Shown: positions 27,549 to 36,935, numbered from the stretch's first letter. The stretch: DNA of 64,000 bases from Agrobacterium rubi TR3 = NBRC 13261 (GCF_000739935.1 NZ_BBJU01000023.1:1-64000); one strand, 5' to 3'. Program-made: numbers and translations. The notes: generated by a model not told the origin, from the sequence alone.

Positions 27549-28642
27549 GTGTGATCGATCCAGTTCCAGCCCCCAAATTCGAGATTGGTGACCGCGGTGG
27601 TCCTGCTCAACCACTGATTTCCGTCTCCGGTCTGCAAAAACATTTTCCGGTCAGAGGCAGTGGCCTGTTCAGGCCGAAAAAGTTGGTGCGCGCCGTTGAT
27701 GGCGTTAATTTCGACATTCTGAAGGGCGAGACACTGGGTGTCGTTGGCGAAAGTGGCTGCGGAAAGTCGACGACGGCCCGCCTGCTGATGCACCTGATCG
27801 CGCCCGATCGCGGCGATATCCTGTTCGACGGTGAAACGGTCGGCGGCAAGCTGTCGCTTTCGGAGTACCGTCGCCAGGTGCAGATGGTGTTTCAGGACAG
27901 CTACGCTTCGCTTAACCCGCGCTTGACCATCGAAGAGTCGATCTCTTTTGCGCCGCGTGTTCATGGCTTGCCAGTCGGCAAAGCGATCTCGCGCGCCCAT
28001 GACCTACTGCACCGCGTCGGCCTGGAGCCGAGACGTTTCGCCGGCCGTTACCCACACGAACTGTCGGGCGGCCAGCGCCAACGCATCAATATCGCACGCG
28101 CGCTCGCTGTCGAACCGCGCCTCGTTATCCTCGATGAGGCTGTGTCGGCGCTCGACAAGTCAGTGGAAGCGCAGGTACTGAACCTGCTGCTCGATCTGAA
28201 ACGTGATTTCGGCCTGACCTACCTCTTCATCAGCCACGATCTCAACGTCGTGAAATTCATGTGCGACCGCATCATGGTAATGTATCTCGGCAAAGTCGCA
28301 GAGATTGGCACGCGTACCGCCATCTACGACAACACCAAACATCCATATTCGGCAGCTCTTCTTGCTTCCATGCCGACCATGGATCCAGCGCAACGCGCTA
28401 CAGAGCCGCCGCTCTCGGGAGATCCACCAAATCCAATCGACCCGCCGAGCGGCTGTCGTTTCCACACCCGTTGCGCTTTCGCCGAATCCGTATGCAGCGA
28501 AAAGGTCCCGCCGCTGTCCGTTGTTTCGCCAGAACAGTCCACTGCCTGTCTCATGTCTGTTCCTGGCTCCGGCCACAGCAATGCCCCACGATCGCTGGTT
28601 ACCCACATCCCGTCGGTGCAATCCGTCTCCATGGAGGTCTGA
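27545..28642 (+). CDS. Oligopeptide importer ATPase (DppF-like)
   Basis: The 365-residue ATPase carries Walker A GESGCGKST, Q-loop MVFQDSYASLNPR, signature [15 protein letters not shown], Walker B LVILDEAVSALD and a C-terminal region with GCRFHTRCAFAESVC. The Walker B region reads DEAVSALD where most ATPases have DEP, a common variant in this subfamily. The ATG overlaps the permease stop. The DppF-type gene precedes the DppD-type gene here, the reverse of the usual order. Confidence 0.92.
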   Translation: MSVIDPVPAPKFEIGDRGGPAQPLISVSGLQKHFPVRGSGLFRPKKLVRAVDGVNFDILKGETLGVVGESGCGKSTTARLLMHLIAPDRGDILFDGETVGGKLSLSEYRRQVQMVFQDSYASLNPRLTIEESISFAPRVHGLPVGKAISRAHDLLHRVGLEPRRFAGRYPHELSGGQRQRINIARALAVEPRLVILDEAVSALDKSVEAQVLNLLLDLKRDFGLTYLFISHDLNVVKFMCDRIMVMYLGKVAEIGTRTAIYDNTKHPYSAALLASMPTMDPAQRATEPPLSGDPPNPIDPPSGCRFHTRCAFAESVCSEKVPPLSVVSPEQSTACLMSVPGSGHSNAPRSLVTHIPSVQSVSMEV

Positions 28643-28643
28643 G

Positions 28644-29648
28644 ATGTCCCAAACAACGACCACGACCGCTCCTATGTCGAACGCCATGCAAGAACCGATG
28701 ATCGATATCCTCGACCTTTGCGTCACCTTCACTCGTGACCGGCAGTCCGTAAAGGCTGTCAACGGCGTCAGCATTTCGGTCGGCGCCGGCGAAGTGGTGG
28801 CCCTGCTCGGGGAATCCGGGTCCGGTAAGAGCGTTACCATGCGCTCGCTGCTGCGCCTACATCCCAAAGGCACCAAGATCGACGGCACCATGACAGTCGA
28901 TGGCCGCGATGTGACTAGCCTGTCGAAGAATGAACTCTGCAATCTGCGTGGCGCAATCGTCTCGATGGTGTTCCAAGAGCCACGGCTGGCACTCGACCCG
29001 GTCTACACACTCGGCCAGCAGATCGAGGAAACCATCATGCGTCACGAAAAGGTGAGCCGATCAGTCGCTGCGGCAAGAGCGCTGGCGCTGTTTCAGAAGG
29101 TTCGTATCCCCTCCGCCGAACGTAGGCTTCAGAACTACCCACACGAAATGTCCGGGGGTATGTTGCAGCGCGCGATGATTGCAATGGCGCTCGCGTGCAA
29201 TCCCAAGATTTTACTCGCCGACGAACCGACCACCGCCCTCGATGCCACCGTTCAAATTCAGGTCCTACTGCTCATACGCGAATTGCAGAAGGAATATGGC
29301 CTGTCCGTCATTTTCGTCACCCACGATATCGGGGTTGCCGCTGAAGTGGCAGATCGCATCGCTGTCATGTATGCTGGCCGTATTGTCGAAGAGGGTCTGG
29401 TCGCCGATATCATCAAGGACCCCAAGCATCCCTATACCAAGGGCCTGCTCGGTGCCCGTGTCGAACTCGCTCATGGTCGCGACCGGCTGGTTACCATTCC
29501 TGGCGCCCCGCCGGACCTGACGGCACTACCGCCCGGCTGCGCCTTTGCGCCGCGCTGCCCTCAAGTGTTCGCGCAATGCCATGTTCAGATACCCGACCTC
29601 GTTGAACCGGATCGTGTCGGGCGGGTGGCCTGTCTGCATTATGGTTGA
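28644..29648 (+). CDS. Oligopeptide importer ATPase (DppD-like)
   Basis: The 334-residue ATPase has Walker [10 protein letters not shown], signature MSGGMLQRAMIAMAL, Walker [14 protein letters not shown]-loop THDIGVAAEVADR and a C-terminal cysteine cluster (GCAFAPRCPQVFAQC). GGAGG lies eight bases before ATG 28644, one base after the previous stop. The longer open frame reading through the previous gene is not used. With the DppF-like partner it forms the ATPase heterodimer. Confidence 0.92.
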   Translation: MSQTTTTTAPMSNAMQEPMIDILDLCVTFTRDRQSVKAVNGVSISVGAGEVVALLGESGSGKSVTMRSLLRLHPKGTKIDGTMTVDGRDVTSLSKNELCNLRGAIVSMVFQEPRLALDPVYTLGQQIEETIMRHEKVSRSVAAARALALFQKVRIPSAERRLQNYPHEMSGGMLQRAMIAMALACNPKILLADEPTTALDATVQIQVLLLIRELQKEYGLSVIFVTHDIGVAAEVADRIAVMYAGRIVEEGLVADIIKDPKHPYTKGLLGARVELAHGRDRLVTIPGAPPDLTALPPGCAFAPRCPQVFAQCHVQIPDLVEPDRVGRVACLHYG

Positions 29649-29789
29649 AACGAGGGCAAGATTTCCGCATTCCGAAAGCCGGACCGTATTTTCGAGGCCG
29701 TGCTGTAGCCTAACCGTCACTGACCGGACCGCACCCGAAAAATAAACCCGGGTCAGACGGAAAACGACCGCAAGTTTCCCAGAAAGACA

Positions 29790-30464
29790 ATGAAACATAT
29801 CGTCCTCATTAACCCCAATACATCCGCCAAAACAACGGCCCTCATGACCGACATCGCGAGACGTTACGTGCCGAAGGATTATTCGATCACTGCACTGACG
29901 GCCGAGAGCGGAGTTCCAATGATCATCAATGTCGCGCAATTGAAGGCGTCGGAGAACGAAGTCATCAAGATGGGTCTTTCGCAAGCGAGTACGGCACAGG
30001 GCATCATCATCAGTGCTTTCGGTGATCCTGGCCTCGAAACACTGCGGGCACGCATCAGTATCCCTGTCGTGGGGCTGTGCGAGGCTAGTATGATCGAAGC
30101 CGCGCGCAATGGCAGAAAATTCGGCATAGCGACCGTCACGCCAGATCTTGTTGAGTGTTTCTCCGAGAAGGCACGCGGCATGGGATTTGACGTAAATTAT
30201 ACCGGTACACGCCTCACTGAAGGTGATCCTGTGCGACTGGCGGCCGATCAGGCAGCATTATTGCTGGCGCTCGAACGTGCTGCCCAAAAGTGCATTGACG
30301 ACGATGGTGCCGAAGTCGTCATCATTGGGGGAGGGCCACTCGGACTTGCTGCTGAAAGCTTACAGAACGGTTTTGCCATACCGATCATCAGCCCTATCCG
30401 CTGCGCGGTTGAACTGCTTACGACCCGGATAGATCTCGCCTTAAACGACAGACTAAGGACATAG
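29790..30464 (+). CDS. Asp/Glu/hydantoin racemase-family protein lacking both catalytic cysteines
   Basis: The 224-residue protein has the family N-terminus IVLINPNTS and overall fold of hydantoin and allantoin racemases, which use two cysteines as acid/base pair. At the first site, usually ACFxDPGL, this protein reads SAFGDPGL. At the second, usually GCAGM, it reads GGGPLG. Cysteines do occur elsewhere (GLCEAS, VECF), but not at these positions. It may be a lyase, a binding protein or a racemase with a different mechanism. It follows the peptide importer by 141 bases and precedes a carbamoylase/dihydropyrimidinase module. Confidence 0.85.
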   Translation: MKHIVLINPNTSAKTTALMTDIARRYVPKDYSITALTAESGVPMIINVAQLKASENEVIKMGLSQASTAQGIIISAFGDPGLETLRARISIPVVGLCEASMIEAARNGRKFGIATVTPDLVECFSEKARGMGFDVNYTGTRLTEGDPVRLAADQAALLLALERAAQKCIDDDGAEVVIIGGGPLGLAAESLQNGFAIPIISPIRCAVELLTTRIDLALNDRLRT

Positions 30465-30861
30465 GTCAATCCAATATGAATGTGCCGACGATCAAAACCA
30501 CAAGAGGGATGTGGAGCGATGATCCCTTAACAAACGCCCGATCTCATCGCGCTAACAAAAAATCCGCATGACCATCCAAATATTTATTGACCGATCGTGC
30601 AGGTAATGATTTTTTGACAGGACAACACTGAGGAGCAAGATGCCAAATGATCAGCGCCTTCCGTTTGCTGTTACCATGAACTCGCTATCTAAGAAGGAAC
30701 AGCCGCTGTTCATGGGTGTCGATGACGCATGCCCTACGACAGATGCTTGGCCCCTTTCAGCTCGGCCATTCAAGAGCGCTCAAGCTTGCGTCGGTTGGTC
30801 AGTATCCATTTCAAGCGGCGGTGCGAGACTTCCAAAGCGTTAAATTAGAGAAATTTCAATC
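30465..30861. other. Intergenic region before the pyrimidine/hydantoin operon
   Basis: About 400 bases with no recognised gene. A 67-codon open frame (30640-30843) has a fair AGGAG before its ATG but matches no family I know and changes character across frames, so I do not call it. TTGACCGATCGTGCAG at 30587-30602 has one good half-site of the RutR operator (TTGACC) and a poor second half. TTGACA at 30614-30619 may be a -35 box. Confidence 0.4.
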
Positions 30862-32109
30862 ATGCAAAAACAAGACAATTTGAATGTAAACGCTGATCGT
30901 CTTTGGGACAGCCTGATGGACATGGCAAAGATTGGCCCAGGCATTGCTGGCGGCAACAACCGCCAGACACTGACGGATGAGGATGCGCAAGGCCGCGACC
31001 TTTTCAAAAAATGGTGTGAGGCCGCAGGCATGACCATCGGTGTCGATGCCATGGGCAGCATGTTCGCCACCCGCCCAGGCACGGACGCCGAAGCCCTGCC
31101 CGTCTATATCGGCAGCCACCTCGATACCCAGCCAACCGGTGGCAAGTTCGACGGCGTCTTGGGTGTGCTGGCCGGGCTTGAGGTCGTCAGAAGCCTCAAC
31201 GATCTCGATATCCAGACCAAACACCCAATCGTTGTTACAAACTGGGCCAATGAAGAAGGCGCGCGCTTTGCCCCTGCCATGCTGGCATCCGGCGTGTTCG
31301 CAGGCATCCACGATCTCGACTACGCCTACAGCCGCACCGACACTAGCGGCAAGACCTATGGCGAAGAGCTGAAACGCATCGGTTGGCTGGGCGAGGAGCA
31401 GGTCGGCGCGCGCAAGATGCACGCCTATTTCGAATATCACATCGAACAGGGCCCAATCCTCGAAGCGCAGAACAAACAGATCGGCGTCGTCACCCATTGC
31501 CAGGGCCTCTGGTGGCTGGAGGTGACGTTGACCGGTAAGGAAGCTCACACCGGCTCGACGCCGATGGCCATGCGCGTCAATGCAGGCCTCGCCGCCGCCC
31601 GCATTCTGGAAAAAGTGCAAGAGGTTGCCATGGCGCACCAGCCGGGCGCGGTGGCCGGTGTCGGGCAGATGATCTTTACCCCCAACTCCCGCAACGTCCT
31701 TCCCGGCAAGGTGGTCTTCACCATCGACCTGCGCACGCCCTCGCAGGAAAAACTTGATGCTATGCGCGCCATCTTCGAGCGCGAAGTGCCGCTCATTGCC
31801 GAACAACTCGGCGTCGGCTGCACCATCGAGGCCATCGGCCATTTCGACCCCGTCACCTTTGACTCCACACTCGTCGAGCGCGTGCGCGATGCGGCGGAAA
31901 AGCTTGGCTACAGCCACATGGACATCATCTCTGGTGCAGGCCACGACGCCTGCTGGGCAGCCCAGGTCGCTCCCTCCACCATGATCTTCTGCCCCTGCGT
32001 CGACGGCCTTTCCCACAACGAAGCCGAAGACATTTCCCCGGAATGGGCCGCCGCTGGCTGCAACGTTTTGCTGCACGCGGTGCTGGAAACTGCGGAGATC
32101 GTGGAATGA
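30862..32109 (+). CDS. Zn-dependent amidase (N-carbamoyl amino acid hydrolase / beta-ureidopropionase type)
   Basis: This 415-residue M20-fold metalloenzyme removes the carbamoyl group from N-carbamoyl amino acids, the last step of reductive pyrimidine or hydantoin breakdown. Motifs are YIGSHLDTQPTGGKFDGVLGV (metal His and Asp), TNWANEEGARFAPAML and, near the C-terminus, SGAGHDACW. The gene overlaps dihydropyrimidinase by four bases, which favours N-carbamoyl-beta-alanine as substrate, although L-carbamoylases look alike. The ribosome site before the ATG is weak. Confidence 0.9.
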   Translation: MQKQDNLNVNADRLWDSLMDMAKIGPGIAGGNNRQTLTDEDAQGRDLFKKWCEAAGMTIGVDAMGSMFATRPGTDAEALPVYIGSHLDTQPTGGKFDGVLGVLAGLEVVRSLNDLDIQTKHPIVVTNWANEEGARFAPAMLASGVFAGIHDLDYAYSRTDTSGKTYGEELKRIGWLGEEQVGARKMHAYFEYHIEQGPILEAQNKQIGVVTHCQGLWWLEVTLTGKEAHTGSTPMAMRVNAGLAAARILEKVQEVAMAHQPGAVAGVGQMIFTPNSRNVLPGKVVFTIDLRTPSQEKLDAMRAIFEREVPLIAEQLGVGCTIEAIGHFDPVTFDSTLVERVRDAAEKLGYSHMDIISGAGHDACWAAQVAPSTMIFCPCVDGLSHNEAEDISPEWAAAGCNVLLHAVLETAEIVE

Positions 32110-33560
32110 CCACCATCATCAAGAACGGCACCATCGTCACCGCCGACCTGACCTACAAGGCCGATGTCAAAATCGATGGCGGGGTCATCATCGAGATCGG
32201 GCAAAACCTTTCCGGCGGTACCATTCTGGACGCCACGGGTTGCTATGTCATGCCCGGTGGGATCGATCCGCATGTGCATCTGGAAATGCCCTTCATGGGC
32301 ACCTATTCGGCTGATGATTTTGAGAGTGGTACCCGCGCGGCGTTGAGCGGCGGCACGACGATGGTGGTGGATTTCTGTCTGCCGGAACCCGGCCAGTCGC
32401 TTCTGGATGCACTCAACCGCTGGGACAACAAGGCAACCCGCGCGACTTGCGATTATTCTTTCCACATGGCCGTGACATGGTGGGGAGAGCAGGTTTTCAA
32501 CGATATGAAGACGATTGTTCATGACAAGGGCATCAACAGTTTCAAGCACTTCATGGCCTATAAGGGCGCGCTGATGGTGAATGACGACGAGATGTTCGCG
32601 TCTTTCTCACGCTGCGCCGAACTCGGCGCGCTGCCCATGGTGCATGCGGAAAACGGCGATATCGTCGCGCAGATGCAGGCGAAACTGCTGGCAGAGGGCA
32701 ATAACGGTCCGGAGGCGCATGCCTATTCCCGCCCCGCCTCCGTCGAGGGCGAAGCCACCAACCGCGCCATCATCATCGCCGATATGGCGGGCGCACCGCT
32801 TTACGTCGTCCATACCTCCTGCGAACAGGCGCATGAGGCGATCCGCCGGGCACGACAGAACGGTATGCGGGTCTATGGCGAACCGCTGATCCAGCATCTG
32901 ATCCTCGATGAGCGCGAATACGCCAGCCCCGATTGGGACCACGCCGCCCGCCGCGTCATGTCGCCGCCCTTCAGAAACAGGCAACATCAGGATAGCCTCT
33001 GGGCAGGACTCGGCGCAGGCTCGCTGCAATGCGTGGCGACGGATCATTGCGCCTTCACCACGCAACAGAAGCGCTATGGCATCGGTGACTTCACCAAGAT
33101 ACCCAATGGCACCGGCGGATTGGAAGACCGGATGCCATTGTTGTGGACCCATGGGGTCGTGACTGGCCGCCTGACGATGAACGAATTCGTCGCCGTGACC
33201 TCCACCAATATCGCCAAGATCCTTAATCTTTATCCGAAAAAGGGTGCGATCCTCGTCGGTAGCGATGCCGATATCGTCGTCTGGGACCCGGCACTCGAAA
33301 AGACAATAACCTCCGAAAACCAGCAATCCGCCATCGATTACAACGTCTTCGAAGGCCAGACGGTAAAGGGCCTGCCGCGCTTCACGCTCTCTCGCGGTGT
33401 CGTGGCAATCGAAGAAGGCACGGTCAAAACCCGCGAAGGCCACGGCCAGTTCGTGACCCGTGAGCCCTACCCTGCGGTAAGCAAAGCGCTGTCTACCTGG
33501 AAAGAACTCGTCGCACCCCGCAAAGTGGAGCGCACGGGCATTCCGGCGAGCGGAGTGTGA
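32106..33560 (+). CDS. hydA: Dihydropyrimidinase / D-hydantoinase
   Basis: The 484-residue cyclic amidohydrolase opens dihydrouracil, dihydrothymine or hydantoin rings. The metal site is visible in GGIDPHVHLEMPFMG. The bridging Lys lies in the HFMAYKGALMVND region (near residue 150), with further His in MVHAENGD and VHTSCEQAHE and the catalytic Asp in CVATDHCAFT. I chose ATG 32106, which overlaps the previous stop; upstream sequence in this frame belongs to the neighbour. It works just before the carbamoylase in the pathway. Confidence 0.94.
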   Translation: MTTIIKNGTIVTADLTYKADVKIDGGVIIEIGQNLSGGTILDATGCYVMPGGIDPHVHLEMPFMGTYSADDFESGTRAALSGGTTMVVDFCLPEPGQSLLDALNRWDNKATRATCDYSFHMAVTWWGEQVFNDMKTIVHDKGINSFKHFMAYKGALMVNDDEMFASFSRCAELGALPMVHAENGDIVAQMQAKLLAEGNNGPEAHAYSRPASVEGEATNRAIIIADMAGAPLYVVHTSCEQAHEAIRRARQNGMRVYGEPLIQHLILDEREYASPDWDHAARRVMSPPFRNRQHQDSLWAGLGAGSLQCVATDHCAFTTQQKRYGIGDFTKIPNGTGGLEDRMPLLWTHGVVTGRLTMNEFVAVTSTNIAKILNLYPKKGAILVGSDADIVVWDPALEKTITSENQQSAIDYNVFEGQTVKGLPRFTLSRGVVAIEEGTVKTREGHGQFVTREPYPAVSKALSTWKELVAPRKVERTGIPASGV

Positions 33561-33678
33561 TGATGACCGAAGTCCGAAATTAAGAATTGTTTCTTCAAAA
33601 GAGGCTGCAAACCAACCAGCGAAGAATATCTACAACGGAAGACATGCGTGATGTTTGAAGCGAGGAAGGCACCTCAAC

Positions 33679-34146
33679 GTGACTAAGCAAATACTGAATG
33701 CCATCGGCCAGTTCATTGCAACATATTTGGTTGCGATAGCGGTGGGTACTCTGGCGGTCTTGCTTGTCATGCAAATTTACGTCGTCACGGATGATCCCAA
33801 ACTAGCTGATTTTAACCCACTGATTCTGTTAGGGAGGTTCGCCTTGCTTTTGCTCTTCGGTTTACCCTCCACGCTTATTCCAGCGGTGGTACTTCACGTT
33901 TCTTCTAGGTTTATCCGAACGACAGTCACGAATTATCTCGCCCTCGGCTTCCTAATGGCGGTTATGACGACATATGTTCTTTACCAACTCTTACCAGACC
34001 CAGGTGAAAGTTTCAGATCCTCGTCAGAAAACATATGGCTGTACATTAGGCGTTTCTTTTTACTCCTTCCAGGAGGCCTAGCTGGAGCACTGATATTCTA
34101 CAGGCAAGCCCAGAAAAGCCGGGCTACAGATAAGCCTTTGCGATAA
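33679..34146 (+). CDS. Small four-helix membrane protein within the pyrimidine operon
   Basis: The product of about 155 residues has hydrophobic stretches near residues 10-35, 48-75, 85-105 and 122-140 and matches no family I recognise. GTG 33679 has GAGGAAGG about ten bases before it; a TTG at 33655 would add eight residues. Base composition is more AT-rich than its neighbours and codon use looks different, which suggests a later insertion between hydA and the ATPase gene. It ends 12 bases before the ATPase start. Whether it belongs to the transporter is unknown. Confidence 0.7.
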   Translation: MTKQILNAIGQFIATYLVAIAVGTLAVLLVMQIYVVTDDPKLADFNPLILLGRFALLLLFGLPSTLIPAVVLHVSSRFIRTTVTNYLALGFLMAVMTTYVLYQLLPDPGESFRSSSENIWLYIRRFFLLLPGGLAGALIFYRQAQKSRATDKPLR

Positions 34147-34158
34147 CGACAGGAAACA

Positions 34159-34977
34159 ATGATTTTGAAAGCCGCAGAAAATGAGAAAATAGAGAGCCGT
34201 TTCGTCGTTGTGTCGGCACGCAATCTCGGCCTGACCTTTGAAACCGGGGACGGTCCGGTGCATGCGCTTTCCAACGTCGATCTGGAGGTGAAGAAGGGCG
34301 AGTTCGTCTCCTTCATCGGGCCTTCCGGCTGCGGCAAAACGACGTTTCTGCGCGTCATCGCCGATCTGGAAAAGCACACGTCCGGCGAAATCACCGTCAA
34401 TGGCACGACGCCAGAAAACGCGCGCAAGGACCGGTCCTACGGTTACGTGTTTCAGGCCGCAGCCCTCTACCCATGGCGCACGATCGAGAAGAACATCGCG
34501 CTTCCGCTGGAAATCATGGGCTACACAAAGGCGGAGCAGCAGGCGCGGATCGAACGCACGCTCGATTTGGTCAACCTCAGCGGCTTTGCCAAAAAATTCC
34601 CCTGGCAACTGTCCGGCGGCATGCAGCAGCGCGCCTCCATCGCCCGCGCACTCGCCTTCGATGCCGACCTTCTGTTGATGGACGAGCCCTTCGGCGCGCT
34701 GGACGAAATCGTCCGCGACCATTTGAACGAGCAGCTTCTGAAACTGTGGAGCACGACGGGCAAAACCATCTGCTTCGTGACCCATTCCATTCCCGAAGCC
34801 GTCTATCTCTCGACCAAAATCGTCGTCATGTCCCCACGTCCCGGCCGGGTGACTGACATCATTGAATCGACCCTGCCCGGTGAACGGCCATTGGAGATAC
34901 GCGAGACGCCGGAGTTTCTGGAGATTGCGCATCGGGTGCGCGAGGGGTTGAAGGCGGGGCATAGTTATGAGGGGTGA
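34159..34977 (+). CDS. Nitrate/taurine-type ABC importer ATPase (pyrimidine-linked)
   Basis: This 272-residue SsuB/TauB-family ATPase has Walker A GPSGCGKTT, Q-loop YVFQAAALYPWRT, signature LSGGMQQRASIARAL, Walker B LLLMDEPFGALDE and H-loop THSIPEAVYLS. With two permeases and an NMT1-type binding protein downstream it forms the importer used in rhizobial pyrimidine or thiamine-precursor operons. Translation starts at ATG 34159 after ACAGGAAA. A long palindromic repeat separates it from the first permease gene. Confidence 0.92.
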   Translation: MILKAAENEKIESRFVVVSARNLGLTFETGDGPVHALSNVDLEVKKGEFVSFIGPSGCGKTTFLRVIADLEKHTSGEITVNGTTPENARKDRSYGYVFQAAALYPWRTIEKNIALPLEIMGYTKAEQQARIERTLDLVNLSGFAKKFPWQLSGGMQQRASIARALAFDADLLLMDEPFGALDEIVRDHLNEQLLKLWSTTGKTICFVTHSIPEAVYLSTKIVVMSPRPGRVTDIIESTLPGERPLEIRETPEFLEIAHRVREGLKAGHSYEG

Positions 34978-34996
34978 GCCGTTGTCCTTCGCACGT

Positions 34997-35164
34997 GTGG
35001 CTACCCCCCTCTGCCCTGCCGGGCATCTCCCCCTCAAGGGGGGAGATCGGAAAGCCTCACCCACGCCGCTCTTTGCTCAGCCCTTAAGTTGGCCGAAAGA
35101 TCGCTGCGAGTCGATCTCCTCCCTTGAGGGGGAGATGTCCGGCAGGACAGAGGGGGGTAGCCAC
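34997..35164. repeat. Long intergenic inverted repeat (51-bp arms)
   Basis: The left arm 34997-35047 and right arm 35114-35164 are reverse complements with three mismatches over 51 bases, around a 66-base spacer. Both arms contain the CTACCCCCCTCTG and CATCTCCCCCTCAAGGG blocks seen in dispersed rhizobial intergenic elements (RIME-like). It lies between the ATPase and permease genes of one operon, so the transcript should carry a very stable stem-loop. Confidence 0.9.
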
Positions 35165-35190
35165 GGCCACGACGGAACAGGTGACCACCC

Positions 35191-36066
35191 ATGACCACCC
35201 TCCGTCACCGTATCCTTCCGGTCCTCACCATCATCCTCGCCATTCTCGTCATCTGGCACATTGCCGTCGTCTATCTCAATCTGCCCTTCGCGCGTGACCA
35301 GGCCGCCAGAGCAGGCCAGCAACTGAGCTTCTCTGAACTCCTGCCACAAACCTTCGCGCAAGAACGTCCCGTCCTTCCCGCCCCGCACCAGATCATCGCG
35401 GAGCTGTGGGATACGACCGTCAACAAGGCCATCACCTCCAAGCGCAGCCTCGTCTATCACGCGGGCATCACGCTCTCGGCAACGCTGCTGGGTTTTGCGA
35501 TCGGCACGGCGCTTGGCATTTTGCTCGCGGTGGCCATCGTCCATAACCGCGTCATGGATCGCTCCGTCATGCCATGGATCATTGCCAGCCAGACGATCCC
35601 CATCATTGCTGTGGCACCGATGATTATCGTGGTGCTGAATTCCATGGGCATTTCCGGCCTGCTGCCGAAGGCGCTGATTTCGACCTATCTCAGCTTCTTC
35701 CCCATCGTGGTCGGCATGGTGAAGGGGCTGCGCAGCCCGGAGACCATTCAGCTGGATTTGATGCACACCTATCACGCCGCACCGTCGCAAATCTTCTGGA
35801 AGCTGCGCTGGCCGTCTGCCCTGCCCTATCTCTTCACCTCGCTGAAAATCGCCATCGCCATTTCGCTGGTCGGCGCCATCGTCGGTGAGTTGCCGACCGG
35901 TGCCGTCGCGGGTCTCGGTGCGCGGCTGCTTTCCGGGTCCTATTACGGTCAGACGGTACAAATCTGGGCCGCTTTGTTCATGGCCGCCGCAGTCGCGGCC
36001 ATTCTCGTGTCGATTGTCGGCATGGCCCACACCGCCGTACTGAAAAGAATGGGAGAGCGGCCATGA
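35191..36066 (+). CDS. Nitrate/taurine-type ABC permease 1
   Basis: The 291-residue inner-membrane permease has an N-terminal helix, a periplasmic loop and a transport domain. TIPIIAVAPMIIVVLNSMGI and LMHTYHAAPSQIFWKLRWP are the family landmarks; the second is the EAA loop that contacts the ATPase. The ATG sits 26 bases after the palindromic repeat, so its translation may depend on how that structure folds. It overlaps permease 2 by four bases. Confidence 0.9.
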   Translation: MTTLRHRILPVLTIILAILVIWHIAVVYLNLPFARDQAARAGQQLSFSELLPQTFAQERPVLPAPHQIIAELWDTTVNKAITSKRSLVYHAGITLSATLLGFAIGTALGILLAVAIVHNRVMDRSVMPWIIASQTIPIIAVAPMIIVVLNSMGISGLLPKALISTYLSFFPIVVGMVKGLRSPETIQLDLMHTYHAAPSQIFWKLRWPSALPYLFTSLKIAIAISLVGAIVGELPTGAVAGLGARLLSGSYYGQTVQIWAALFMAAAVAAILVSIVGMAHTAVLKRMGERP

Positions 36067-36935
36067 GCAATCCCGGCTGGGTTATTGGCGCGGTGCTGTT
36101 CTGGCTTGCTGCCTGGGCATTGAACGAATGGCTGGTGCGTCAGCGCTTTCAGACACCCGGCGCAAAACGCGCCAGCAGCATTGTCATCCCGCTCATCTTC
36201 GGCGCTGCCATCATCGTGCTGTGGGAAGGCATGGTGCGCGGCTTTGCCATTCCTTCCATCCTGTTGCCCGCGCCAAGCGCCATCTTCCTGCGGCTCATCA
36301 GCTCCGTCCCTATTCTCTGGGCGGATTTCCGGCAGACCTTTTTGAAAGCGGTGCTGACGGGATATGTGCTGGGCTGCGGTCTCGGCTTTGCCGTTGCCGT
36401 TATCATCGACCGCTCGCCCTTTCTGCAACGCGGTCTCTTGCCCATCGGCAACTTCGTCTCGGCGCTGCCGGTGGTTGGCATCGCGCCCATCATGGTCATG
36501 TGGTTCGGTTTCGACTGGCAGTCCAAGGTCGCCGTCGTCGTCATTATGACGTTCTTTCCCATGCTGGTGAACACGGTGCAGGGGCTATCCGCCTCCAGCC
36601 ACATGGAGCGTGACCTGATGCACACCTATGCCGCCAGTTGGTGGCAGACGCTGGTGAAACTGCGCCTGCCTGCCGCATGGCCGTTCATCTTCGACGCATT
36701 GAAGATCAATTCCACGCTGGCGCTGATCGGTGCCATCGTGGCCGAGTTCTTCGGCACGCCCATCGTGGGTATGGGATTTCGCATCTCCGCCGAAATGGGC
36801 CGGAGCAATGTGGATATGGTCTGGGCCGAGATTGCCGTTGCGGCCATCGCTGGCTCGGGTTTTTACGGTTTGGTGGCGCTGGCAGAGCGCGCCGTCACCT
36901 TCTGGCATCCGTCCGTCCGCAGTGGACGCACGTAA
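36063..36935 (+). CDS. Nitrate/taurine-type ABC permease 2
   Basis: The 290-residue second permease has two N-terminal helices, then SALPVVGIAPIMVMWFGFDW and the EAA loop LMHTYAASWWQTLVKLRLP. Its ATG overlaps the stop of permease 1. Two distinct permeases of this type next to an NMT1-type binding protein are usual for pyrimidine-precursor importers. It ends 22 bases before the binding-protein gene. Confidence 0.92.
   Translation: MSNPGWVIGAVLFWLAAWALNEWLVRQRFQTPGAKRASSIVIPLIFGAAIIVLWEGMVRGFAIPSILLPAPSAIFLRLISSVPILWADFRQTFLKAVLTGYVLGCGLGFAVAVIIDRSPFLQRGLLPIGNFVSALPVVGIAPIMVMWFGFDWQSKVAVVVIMTFFPMLVNTVQGLSASSHMERDLMHTYAASWWQTLVKLRLPAAWPFIFDALKINSTLALIGAIVAEFFGTPIVGMGFRISAEMGRSNVDMVWAEIAVAAIAGSGFYGLVALAERAVTFWHPSVRSGRT

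Noticed and set aside
30640-30843. 67-codon frame with a fair ribosome site
   Set aside because: No recognisable family, and the other forward frames in the second half look equally protein-like; not enough to call a gene.
34997-35164. Composite transposon ends or attachment site
   Set aside because: The spacer is only 66 bases with no gene; the arms look like a dispersed intergenic repeat instead.
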